NCBI GenBank assembly: GCA_964450865.1
Contig: CAYVHB010000006.1
Coordinates: 55,547-119,546 of the forward strand
Length of the DNA stretch: 64,000 nt
DNA from: CAYVHB01 sp964450865
GTDB taxonomy: Bacteria > Bacillota > Clostridia > Saccharofermentanales > UBA5734
Direction: 5' to 3'
Shown: positions 7,073 to 15,216 of the stretch, one piece after another
Layout: the number at the start of each line of letters is the position of its first letter
How positions within the stretch are numbered: the first letter of the stretch is position 1
Made by a program: the position numbers and the translations under genes
The notes under the pieces: generated by a model
What the model was told of the DNA's origin: nothing
Database searches by the model: none
Seen by the model: the letters and a program-made list of their open reading frames with translations, nothing else

Positions 7073-9826
7073 TCAGCCGGGTGTGGCATGGCCAGGGACG
7101 GGAACAGGAACAGGGACAGGGACAGGGACGGGAACAGGAACAGGGACAGGGACAGGGACTTGCGCTTCGGCTGCATCCGGCCGGGCCGCCAGGGCTGCTG
7201 TCAGCACCTCACCCATCTGGCTGACAAAAACCAGCTGGAGATCATTCAGGACGGTTACCGGAATTTCGCTGGCATCCCGCTGATTATCCTTGGGAACCAG
7301 GACTGTATCAATTCCGGCCCGATGAGCCGCAATAACCTTTTCCTTGAGGCCGCCAATCGGCAGGACCCGGCCGCGCAAGGTGATTTCGCCGGTCATGGCT
7401 ACATGATGGCGGACTGGCCGGCCGCTGAGAGCCGAGGCGAGAGCCGTCGCCAGGGTGATGCCGGCAGAGGGCCCGTCCTTGGGGGTCGCACCGGCAGGCA
7501 CATGAATATGAATATCCCGATCATTGGCAAAGCTGTCCGGAATCTGCAGCGCATGGGCCTGGGAGCGAATATAGGAAACAGCGGCCCGCGCGGATTCTTT
7601 CATCACATCGCCCAATTGGCCGGTCAGTTCCAGGCGGCCAGTGCCCGGCATCACGTTGACCTCGATCATCAGTGTATCACCGCCGGCATAAGTCCAGGCC
7701 AGGCCAGTTGCCACCCCGACCTGATCGCGTTCGGCAGCCATCTCATAGCGGAACTGGCGTTTGCCAAGCAAGTCTTCCAGATTCTCGGCGGTGACTTTAA
7801 TCCGCTTCTCACTTTGTTCGGTGATGCGGATGGCAACGCGGCGGCAAAGGTGGGCCAGTTCGCGTTCGAGCTGCCGGACCCCGGCTTCCCGCGTATAATA
7901 ATTGATCAGGTCACGCATGACCGGCGGCTTCATTGCCAGGTTGGTTTTCTTGAGCGCATGCTGGTGAATCTGATTGGGCAGGAGATGGCGCATGGCGATC
8001 TCCAGTTTCTCTTCTTCCGTATACCCGGACAGATAAACGGTCTCCATGCGGTCCAGCAAGGCCTGCGGTATTGAATCCGTGCCGTTGGCCGTAGTAATGA
8101 ACAGAATCTGCGACAGATCATAGGGAATCTCCAGGTAATGGTCGCGAAATGAATTGTTCTGTTCCGGATCGAGAACCTCAAGCAGGGCCGAAGAGGGGTC
8201 GCCACGGAAGTCGCTGCCCAGCTTATCAATTTCGTCGAGCAAAATCAGGGGATTATCACGGCCGACCTGGCGGATGGCACTGATAATCCGGCCCGGCATA
8301 GCCCCGACATAGGTGCGGCGATGGCCACGGATCTCGGCCTCATCCCGGATACCACCCAGTGACATGCGGATATATTTGCGGCCGAGCGCCTCGGCGACAG
8401 ACCGGGCAATCGATGTCTTGCCGACGCCAGGCGGGCCGACCAGACAGAGAATCGGGCCTTTATTACTCAGGTCGCCGGCGTCCTTGCGCAGCTTGCGCAC
8501 AGCCAGGTATTCCAGGATCCGTTCCTTGACCTTTTCAAGTCCATAATGATCCTTGTCCAGGATCTTGCGGGCACGCGTGACGTCAGATTTTTCCTGGTCG
8601 ATGCGTCCCCACGGCAATTCGAACAGCAGCTCCAGGTAATTACGCAGCACGGAACCCTCGGGATTGCCGTTCGGCAGCCGGCCCAGACGGGCAATATCCT
8701 TGGCTACCTTGGCCTTGTACTCAGCCGGGATGTTACGCTCCGCCAGCAGGACGCGATATTGATCCTGCTCTTCCTGCGAACCTTCCTGTTCACCCAGCTC
8801 GCCCTGAATGATCTTGATCTGTTCCCGCAAATAGTATTCGCGCTGGTTTTTTTCAATCGTCGTACGAACCTTCTCGCTGATCTGCTTGTCGATTTCGGCA
8901 ATCAGCTGTTCCTGGTTCAGGATGGAAATCAGGCGACTGACCCGCCGGGAAATATTGAATTCCTCCAGCATGGATTGCTTTTCCTGCAGGCTGATATTCA
9001 GATGACTGGTAATGGTATCAGCCAGCAATGACACGTCCGTCATGCTGACCAGGGCCAGCATCGCTTCCGGTGAAATGCGACCGCTTGTCAGGGCATATTT
9101 CTCAAAGTCCCGCAGCAGATGGCGCCGGTAGGCCTCCAGCACCACACGATCCGCCGCGCTGTGCTCAACGCCTGGCTGGCTGACAGCAACCCGGTAAAAT
9201 GGTTCTGTCTGGGAGACGCTGAGCAGTACCGCGCGATGCAAGCCTTCAATCAGCAATTTGATGTTGTCGGAGTTGGCAACCTCCAGGACCTGGCGGACAC
9301 GGGCAATGCAGCCCACCGGGTAAACACCGTCAATATTCGGCCAGTCCTGCTGCATATCCTTTTGCGCGCTCAAAAAGACAAGCTGGTCCTGGTCCATGGC
9401 CGCCTGCGCAGCCAGGCGCGACCGGGTCCGGGCGATATCAAATGTCACATTAATGCCAGGGAAAACAACCAGGCTGCGTAACGGTATCAATGGCAGGTTC
9501 CAGGTTTCCACATTGTGCAGATTCTGCAGGCTGTCGGAACCGGAAACAGGGCCGGAATTGTCAGCCGGTGATTCACCGTCCGTTCGGGCGGCATCGCCTT
9601 CAGGCTGGACCGCTGTTACAGCAGCGGACTGCCCTGCAGCATCATCTTCCTGAGGCGGAGACGATTCAGGCGATGCTTCACGTGGCGACCCGGATTTCAT
9701 TCCGGGCGAACCGGTTGTGTCATCCGATCCGGTTTGATCAGCCGATGTGACCGATGCAGGCGACTCAGGCGCCTGGCCAGATGCCTTGTCTGCGAATGAT
9801 CGCCGGTTTTTTTGTTTTATTGTCAT
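7073..9826 (-). CDS. lon: ATP-dependent Lon protease
   Basis: 917 residues. Order: a Ser/Asp/Pro-rich head of about 100 residues (unusual), the LON substrate-binding domain (LPLIPLRSLVVFPG...), the AAA+ domain with Walker A GPPGVGKTS (Lys470) and ILLDEIDK, then the protease domain with catalytic Ser787 in PKDGPSAG and its partner lysine about 43 residues later in GGLKEKVIAAHRAG. It degrades misfolded and regulatory proteins in the cytoplasm. The C-terminus ends in about a dozen Val-Pro dipeptides coded by a hexamer tandem repeat (7095-7160), which is not a normal Lon feature. CAGGTG precedes the ATG. Confidence 0.96.
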   Translation of the reverse strand: MTIKQKNRRSFADKASGQAPESPASVTSADQTGSDDTTGSPGMKSGSPREASPESSPPQEDDAAGQSAAVTAVQPEGDAARTDGESPADNSGPVSGSDSLQNLHNVETWNLPLIPLRSLVVFPGINVTFDIARTRSRLAAQAAMDQDQLVFLSAQKDMQQDWPNIDGVYPVGCIARVRQVLEVANSDNIKLLIEGLHRAVLLSVSQTEPFYRVAVSQPGVEHSAADRVVLEAYRRHLLRDFEKYALTSGRISPEAMLALVSMTDVSLLADTITSHLNISLQEKQSMLEEFNISRRVSRLISILNQEQLIAEIDKQISEKVRTTIEKNQREYYLREQIKIIQGELGEQEGSQEEQDQYRVLLAERNIPAEYKAKVAKDIARLGRLPNGNPEGSVLRNYLELLFELPWGRIDQEKSDVTRARKILDKDHYGLEKVKERILEYLAVRKLRKDAGDLSNKGPILCLVGPPGVGKTSIARSVAEALGRKYIRMSLGGIRDEAEIRGHRRTYVGAMPGRIISAIRQVGRDNPLILLDEIDKLGSDFRGDPSSALLEVLDPEQNNSFRDHYLEIPYDLSQILFITTANGTDSIPQALLDRMETVYLSGYTEEEKLEIAMRHLLPNQIHQHALKKTNLAMKPPVMRDLINYYTREAGVRQLERELAHLCRRVAIRITEQSEKRIKVTAENLEDLLGKRQFRYEMAAERDQVGVATGLAWTYAGGDTLMIEVNVMPGTGRLELTGQLGDVMKESARAAVSYIRSQAHALQIPDSFANDRDIHIHVPAGATPKDGPSAGITLATALASALSGRPVRHHVAMTGEITLRGRVLPIGGLKEKVIAAHRAGIDTVLVPKDNQRDASEIPVTVLNDLQLVFVSQMGEVLTAALAARPDAAEAQVPVPVPVPVPVPVPVPVPVPVPGHATPG
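7095..7160. repeat. Eleven tandem hexamers (GGGACA/GGAACA type) at the 3' end of lon
   Basis: Eleven consecutive hexamers: GGGACG, GGAACA twice, GGGACA twice, then the same five again, then GGGACT. The order shows a higher 30-bp period. On the minus strand it encodes the Val-Pro tail of Lon. Because the unit is 6 bp, changes in copy number keep the frame. Confidence 0.95.
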
Positions 9827-9845
9827 CTTTTCACCTGATCTGTTG

Positions 9846-9875
9846 AAAAAGGGCCCCGAATGAACTTCGGGGCCC
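9846..9875 (-). terminator. Terminator of the str operon after tuf
   Basis: On the minus strand GGGCCCCGAA-GTTCA-TTCGGGGCCC is followed by TTTTT. It lies between the tuf stop and the lon start, so it separates the two leftward units. Confidence 0.9.
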
Positions 9876-9927
9876 TCGGTTAAAGCATTAGCCGGTTTAA
9901 GGTGCCGGCCGGCATAACGATGGCAAC

Positions 9928-11127
9928 TTATTCGATGATATCCGAAACAGTGCCGGAACCAACCGTCTTGCCACCTTCACGGATAGCGAACTTGAGGCCT
10001 TTCTCCATGGCGATGGGGGTGATCAGTTTAACCGTGATGGTCACGTGGTCACCCGGCATGCACATTTCAACACCAGTGGGCAGTTCGGCAATGCCGGTAA
10101 CGTCGGTGGTCCGGAAGTAGAACTGCGGACGATAGCCGGTGAAGAAGGGCTTATGACGGCCACCTTCAGCCTGGGTCAGGACGTAGACCTGGCCGGTGAA
10201 GTGGGTGTGCGGCTTGATCGTGCCGGGCTTGGCAATCAGCTGGCCGCGCTCGACGTCCTTGCGGGTCACGCCACGGAGCAGGCAGCCGATGTTGTCGCCG
10301 GCTTCAGCCTGGTCGAGCAGCTTGCGGAACATTTCAACGCCGGTAACGACGGTGGCGCGGGGCTCTTCAGCCAGGCCGACGATTTCGACCGGGTCGCCAA
10401 CCTTGACGATACCACGCTCGACACGACCGGTGGCAACGGTGCCGCGGCCGGTGATGGTGAAGACGTCTTCAACAGGCATGGCGAAGGGCTGATCCTTCGG
10501 ACGGGCCGGAGTCGGGATAAAGGAGTCGACAGCCGCCATCAGTTCCTTGATGCAGGCATACTTCTCGTTGTTCGGATCGGTGCTGGTGCACTCGAGGACT
10601 TCGAGAGCCGAACCCTTGATAACCGGGGTGTCATCACCGGGGAATTCGTAGGTGTTGAGCAGGTCACGGACTTCCATCTCGGTCAGTTCGATGAGTTCCG
10701 GATCGGCCATGTCGCACTTGTTGAGGAAAACAACGATCGAAGGCACGCCGACCTGACGGGCGAGCAGGATGTGCTCACGGGTCTGGGGCATCGGGCCGTC
10801 AGCCGCTGAAACGACCAGGATCGCACCGTCCATCTGGGCTGCGCCGGTGATCATGTTCTTGATATAGTCAGCATGACCGGGGCAGTCAACGTGGGCGTAG
10901 TGGCGGGCCTTGGTCTGATATTCAACGTGCGCGGTATTGATTGTGATACCACGGGCTCTTTCCTCAGGGGCCTTGTCAATGTTGTCATAAGAGGTGTAGC
11001 TGGCCTGGCCTTCCATCGCGAGAACCTTGGTAATCGCCGCGGTCAGTGAAGTTTTGCCATGATCAACGTGGCCAATGGTGCCGATGTTAACATGGGGCTT
11101 GTTTCTTTCAAATTTTGCCTTTCCCAT
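9928..11127 (-). CDS. tuf: Elongation factor Tu
   Basis: 399 residues. Delivers aminoacyl-tRNA to the ribosome as a GTPase. GTP-binding motifs are readable: GHVDHGKTS, DCPGHADY and NKCD. The three-domain length and the ending KTVGSGTVSDIIE are typical of bacterial EF-Tu. A clear AAGGAGG site precedes the ATG. It is the last gene of the rpsL-rpsG-fusA-tuf str operon, but a 235-base gap before it has its own promoter candidate. Confidence 0.99.
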   Translation of the reverse strand: MGKAKFERNKPHVNIGTIGHVDHGKTSLTAAITKVLAMEGQASYTSYDNIDKAPEERARGITINTAHVEYQTKARHYAHVDCPGHADYIKNMITGAAQMDGAILVVSAADGPMPQTREHILLARQVGVPSIVVFLNKCDMADPELIELTEMEVRDLLNTYEFPGDDTPVIKGSALEVLECTSTDPNNEKYACIKELMAAVDSFIPTPARPKDQPFAMPVEDVFTITGRGTVATGRVERGIVKVGDPVEIVGLAEEPRATVVTGVEMFRKLLDQAEAGDNIGCLLRGVTRKDVERGQLIAKPGTIKPHTHFTGQVYVLTQAEGGRHKPFFTGYRPQFYFRTTDVTGIAELPTGVEMCMPGDHVTITVKLITPIAMEKGLKFAIREGGKTVGSGTVSDIIE

Positions 11128-11229
11128 TCGAGAATATCCTCCTTTTTTTCAGCACTCAGTGTGGTGCTGCGAAGTTTGATTGCTGACGCGGCAATCCGGT
11201 TCCTTGCTTGCCCTGATCCATTGTTTACC

Positions 11230-11257
11230 ATTTTACACAATCTGGCTGTTTTGGCAA
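11230..11257 (-). promoter_or_regulatory. Candidate promoter for tuf
   Basis: On the minus strand TTGCCA, 16-base spacer, TAAAAT, about 100 bases before the tuf start. It would let tuf be transcribed apart from fusA, as is common for this highly expressed gene. Confidence 0.5.
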
Positions 11258-11362
11258 TTATCATTGCCCGGGCCAGGCTGAATGGTCAGCTGGTCTGGAA
11301 CGGTTCGGAACCGTTTTTCCGGCGCGTCTTCCGGGATTCGGACCCTGGCAGGCCAGGGCCGG

Positions 11363-13429
11363 TTACTTCTTGAGAATGGACTCCATGATCGCTTTCGGCA
11401 CTTCTTCAAAGTGGCTGATCTGCATCACGAAGGTACCACGCCCCTGGGTACGGGAACGCAAGGTCGTCGCGTAACCGAACATCTGGGAGAGCGGGACCTT
11501 GGCCATGATGGTCTGGGCGCCCGAACGGGCTTCCATGCCTTCAATCCGGCCACGGCGCGAGCTGATGTCTCCCATGACATCACCCATGTAGTCTTCGGGT
11601 ACGACAACGTCCACGCGCATGATCGGCTCAAGCAGAACCGGATCAGCCTTGCGGCAGCCTTCCTTGAAGCCCATCGAGCCGGCAATCTTGAAAGCCATTT
11701 CCGATGAGTCAACTTCATGGTAGGAACCGTCAATCAGCGTGACCTTGATGTCAACGACCGGATAGCCGCCCAGCACGCCATTATTCATGGCTTCCTGGAT
11801 ACCGGCATCGATCGGTGCGATGTATTCCTTCGGCACCGTACCGCCAACAACTTTGTTGACGAATTCATAGCCGGCGCCGGGTTCGCGCGGCTCAAGCTCA
11901 ATGACACAATGACCATACTGGCCACGGCCACCGGACTGGCGCACGAATTTGCCCTCGGCCTTGACTGCCTTGCGGATGGTCTCCTTATAGGCGACCTGCG
12001 GCGCGCCGACATTGGCCTCGACCTTGAACTCCCTGAAGAGACGGTCGACGATGATGTCGAGATGCAGTTCGCCCATGCCGGCAATCAGGGTCTGGCCCGT
12101 CTCCTGGTCAGTATAGGTCCGGAACGTCGGGTCTTCTTCGGCGAGCTTGGCCAATGCCGCCATCATCTTGTCCTGGCTGGCCTTGGACTTGGGCTCGATG
12201 GCGACATTGATGACCGGTTCCGGGAAATCCATGGACTCAAGGATGATCGGAGCCGAATCAACGCACAGGGTGTCGCCGGTTGTCGTATCCTTGAGGCCGA
12301 CCGCCGCGGCAATATCGCCCGAGTAAACACGGTCGATTTCCTCACGGTGATTGGCATGCATCTGCAGGATGCGGCCGACCCGTTCACGCTTGCGTTTGCA
12401 GGCATTCATGACGTACGAACCGGACTCCATCTGCCCGGAGTAAACCCGGAAGAAGCAGAGCTTGCCGACAAACGGGTCGGTCATGATCTTGAAAGCCAGG
12501 GCTGCAAACGGAGCCGAGTCATCAGACGGACGGGTTTCCTCTTCCTCGGTGTCCGGATTGAGGCCGGTAATGGCCGGCACATCAAGCGGCGAGGGGAGGT
12601 AGGCGACAACGGCATCGAGCATCATCTGCACGCCTTTGTTCTTGTACGAAGACCCGCAGCAGACCGGGGTGACCTTGCAGGCGATCGTGGCCCGGCGCAG
12701 TGCGGCCATCAGTTCATCGGCCGTGATGGGCTCACCTTCCAGGTACTTCATCGTCAGGTCTTCGTCAGTTTCGGCTACAGCCTCGACCAGTTTGTCGTGC
12801 CATTCGCGGGCCAGCTCGAGCAGGTCCTGCGGAATGTCAATTTCGTTGATGAGCTTGCCCGAGTCATCGCCGTAGGTTTCGGCCTTCATTCTGATCAGGT
12901 CGATGATGCCGATGAATTCATTTTCCTTACCGATGGGCAACTGAATCGGGACAGCATGGGTCCTGAGCCGGTCCCTCATCATATCCACGGTCCGAAAAAA
13001 GTCGGCACCGAGTATATCCATTTTGTTGACGTAGGCCAGACGCGGCACGCCATAGCGGTCAGCCTGGCGCCAGACTGTTTCAGTCTGCGGCTCGACGCCG
13101 CCTTTGGCGCAAAACAGGGTCACCGCGCCGTCAAGGACGCGCAGGGAGCGCTCAACCTCAACGGTAAAGTCGACGTGGCCGGGGGTGTCGATGATATTGA
13201 TGCGATGACCCTTCCACTGGGCGGTCGTAGCTGCAGAAGTGATGGTAATACCACGCTCCTGCTCCTGCTCCATCCAGTCCATGGTTGCAGCACCTTCGTG
13301 CACCTCGCCAACCTTGTGGATCTTGCCCGTGTAGAACAGGATCCGTTCGGTTGTCGTCGTCTTGCCCGCGTCAATATGGGCCATGATGCCAATATTTCTC
13401 GTGTTAGCAAGCGAGTATTCTCTGGGCAT
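11363..13429 (-). CDS. fusA: Elongation factor G
   Basis: 688 residues, the usual length. A translocation GTPase of the ribosome. Motifs: AHIDAGKTTTTERILFY (G1), DTPGHVDF (G3), NKMD (G4), plus the G-domain segment RGITI. It follows rpsG by 26 bases. The end (SQMFGYATTLRSRTQGRG) is the conserved domain V. No oddity seen. Confidence 0.99.
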   Translation of the reverse strand: MPREYSLANTRNIGIMAHIDAGKTTTTERILFYTGKIHKVGEVHEGAATMDWMEQEQERGITITSAATTAQWKGHRINIIDTPGHVDFTVEVERSLRVLDGAVTLFCAKGGVEPQTETVWRQADRYGVPRLAYVNKMDILGADFFRTVDMMRDRLRTHAVPIQLPIGKENEFIGIIDLIRMKAETYGDDSGKLINEIDIPQDLLELAREWHDKLVEAVAETDEDLTMKYLEGEPITADELMAALRRATIACKVTPVCCGSSYKNKGVQMMLDAVVAYLPSPLDVPAITGLNPDTEEEETRPSDDSAPFAALAFKIMTDPFVGKLCFFRVYSGQMESGSYVMNACKRKRERVGRILQMHANHREEIDRVYSGDIAAAVGLKDTTTGDTLCVDSAPIILESMDFPEPVINVAIEPKSKASQDKMMAALAKLAEEDPTFRTYTDQETGQTLIAGMGELHLDIIVDRLFREFKVEANVGAPQVAYKETIRKAVKAEGKFVRQSGGRGQYGHCVIELEPREPGAGYEFVNKVVGGTVPKEYIAPIDAGIQEAMNNGVLGGYPVVDIKVTLIDGSYHEVDSSEMAFKIAGSMGFKEGCRKADPVLLEPIMRVDVVVPEDYMGDVMGDISSRRGRIEGMEARSGAQTIMAKVPLSQMFGYATTLRSRTQGRGTFVMQISHFEEVPKAIMESILKK

Positions 13430-13455
13430 TCAGTAAAGCTCCCTTCCTGGTCAGG

Positions 13456-13926
13456 TCACCATCTGTAATGGGCAAACGCGCGGTTGGCGTCAGCCATACG
13501 ATGCATGTCTTCTTTTTTCTTGTAGGCACCGCCGGTGTTATTGAAGGCGTCAACGATCTCATTGGCGAGCCGTTCCTTCATGGTGCGCTCGCTGCGGTTC
13601 CTGGCATAGGCTACGAGCCAGCGCAGGCCGAGTGTCTGGCGGCGTTCCGGACGCACTTCGATCGGCACCTGGTAATTGGCACCGCCGACGCGGCGGGCTT
13701 TGACCTCGAGCATCGGCATGATGTTCTCCAGAGCCTTGTTAAAGACTTCCAGGGCATCCTGGCCGGTGCGCGCCTTGACAATGTCAAAGGCGTCATAACA
13801 AATTTTCTGTGCAACGCCCTTTTTCCCGTCGAGCATGATGTTGTTGATCAGCTTGGCGACCTTGACATCACGGTAGATCGGGTCAGGAAGCACTTCTCTT
13901 GTCGGGACATGGCCTTTTCTTGGCAC
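13456..13926 (-). CDS. rpsG: 30S ribosomal protein S7
   Basis: 156 residues, full length. It begins MPRKGHVPTREVLPDP and contains GGANYQVPIEVRPERR and LANEIVDAFN, all typical of S7, the 16S 3'-domain assembly protein. It lies 180 bases after rpsL; the gap holds a perfect small inverted repeat (CGGATCC-GGGT-GGATCCG, near 13953-13970) of unknown role. Confidence 0.99.
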   Translation of the reverse strand: MPRKGHVPTREVLPDPIYRDVKVAKLINNIMLDGKKGVAQKICYDAFDIVKARTGQDALEVFNKALENIMPMLEVKARRVGGANYQVPIEVRPERRQTLGLRWLVAYARNRSERTMKERLANEIVDAFNNTGGAYKKKEDMHRMADANRAFAHYRW

Positions 13927-14106
13927 TTGTCTTCCCTCCTCTCATGATAATGCGGATCCGGGTGGATCCGATACCACAGGTACTCACGATTGACGGACCG
14001 TGTTCGCGCCCTGTCTGTCATGTCCGACGGCCGATCGCCTGTACAGGCGGATCGTCATATCTGACAGTGTACTGAGCACTTTAGTCCAACCGATGGCAGC
14101 TATGGT

Positions 14107-14538
14107 TTACTTTTTCTTGACCTTGGCTGCCTTGGGTCTCTTGGCACCGTACTTGGAACGGCCTTGCTGGCGGTTGGCTACGCCGGCTGTGTCGAGCGTT
14201 CCGCGCACGATATGGTAACGTACGCCCGGCAGGTCCTTGACACGACCACCGCGGATCAGGACGACCGAGTGCTCCTGCAGATTGTGGCCAATTCCCGGAA
14301 TGTAGGCAGTGACTTCGATCTGGTTGGTCAGGCGGACCCTGGCTACTTTACGCAGGGCGGAGTTCGGCTTCTTCGGGGTCGTGGTCTTGACAACTGTGCA
14401 CACGCCGCGCTTCTGCGGGGCCGAGAGATCGGTGGCCCGCTTCTTGAGTGTGTTCATGGCTGTCTGGAGAGCCGGTGAAGACGACTTGTAGGTCTTCGAT
14501 GTTCTTCCTGCATTTACCAATTGGTTGAACGTAGGCAT
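14107..14538 (-). CDS. rpsL: 30S ribosomal protein S12
   Basis: 143 residues from ATG 14538 (MPTFNQLVNAGR), preceded by AAAGGAGGTG. Decoding-site protein of the small subunit. Visible S12 signatures are KTTTPKKPNSALRKVARVRL and IPGIGHNLQEHSVVLIRGGRVKDLPGVRYH. The loops carry lysine in TPKKPNS and KDLPG, the wild-type streptomycin-sensitive state. The basic tail (KAAKVKKK) makes it slightly longer than usual. First gene of the str operon. Confidence 0.98.
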   Translation of the reverse strand: MPTFNQLVNAGRTSKTYKSSSPALQTAMNTLKKRATDLSAPQKRGVCTVVKTTTPKKPNSALRKVARVRLTNQIEVTAYIPGIGHNLQEHSVVLIRGGRVKDLPGVRYHIVRGTLDTAGVANRQQGRSKYGAKRPKAAKVKKK

Positions 14539-14616
14539 CAATACACCTCCTTTCACAAAATGTTGCCGTTTTTTTGTGTACTGGCGTCCGATCAGGCAAA
14601 TCGGCAGAAAGTACAT

Positions 14617-14636
14617 AAAAAGACCCCCTCGGGGTT
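14617..14636 (-). terminator. Short hairpin plus T-run in the rpsL leader (possible attenuator)
   Basis: On the minus strand ACCCC-GAG-GGGGT is followed by CTTTTT. It lies directly downstream of the predicted rpsL start of transcription and about 80 bases before the gene. Only a five-base stem, so terminator strength is uncertain. Confidence 0.45.
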
Positions 14637-14647
14637 TCAGGCACTTC

Positions 14648-14676
14648 AGTATATCACTGGAATGTGGCTTTGTAAA
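14648..14676 (-). promoter_or_regulatory. Promoter of the str operon
   Basis: On the minus strand TTTACA, 17-base spacer, TATACT, about 110 bases before rpsL. The rest of 14539-14908 (apart from the hairpin) shows no gene. Confidence 0.7.
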
Positions 14677-14908
14677 CATTAACTTGAACTCGATGCGGAA
14701 CGCGCTTGATGGGCGTCCCCGCCGCCCGCCGCTTTGTGTTGCTGCTCCGGCCCGGGTAAAAGAAATTGGCGGAATCGCGCCGGATACCTACGACTTTGCC
14801 GGATACAGTGTTAAAATACTGGTGAATCAGCACACGTTGCTGGTAATCAGCCAGATAACAGTCGGGCGACGGCCCGCGCCGGCCCGGGTGCCGGCAGGAG
14901 GATCACGC

Positions 14909-15181
14909 ATGGCCAGAATTGTTGTTGAAGTCTGCGCAGGCACGTTCTGCACAATGATGGGCTCAATGGATATCATGTCCGCCATTGAAAGTCTCAAGGA
15001 ACTCTCCCAGATCAATGAATCGTGTGAACTGGAGGTCCTGCCCAGGCCCTGCTTTGGCAACTGCCAGGCAGGCCAGCTGGCCCCGGTCGTTGTCATGAAT
15101 GGTCAGCCCATTTTCAAAGCTGACATGGAAACGATCATGTCCATGATCATGACCTTGGCTTCTGAGTGCAATCAAACCTGA
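14909..15181 (+). CDS. Thioredoxin-like [2Fe-2S] protein (NuoE-like small subunit)
   Basis: 90 residues with GCAGGAGG before the ATG. The pattern CAGTFC (Cys-x4-Cys) followed by PRPCFGNC (Cys-x3-Cys) is the [2Fe-2S] ligand set of thioredoxin-like ferredoxins such as NuoE and the small subunits of multimeric hydrogenases. It should pass electrons in the cytoplasm. It lies 35 bases before the hydrogenase gene, the likely partner. The helical N-terminal domain of full NuoE is absent. Confidence 0.82.
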   Translation: MARIVVEVCAGTFCTMMGSMDIMSAIESLKELSQINESCELEVLPRPCFGNCQAGQLAPVVVMNGQPIFKADMETIMSMIMTLASECNQT

Positions 15182-15216
15182 CGGACAGAATATACAAGTG
15201 ATGTGAGGTAGGGGAC

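Noticed and set aside
6997..7176. N-terminal extension of ProB reading Ser/Leu/Phe repeats
   Set aside because: It is the reverse of the Lon VP hexamer array; a good start with RBS exists at 6996 where homology begins.
11717..13468. 583-codon plus-strand frame opposite fusA
   Set aside because: Antisense to a highly conserved gene.
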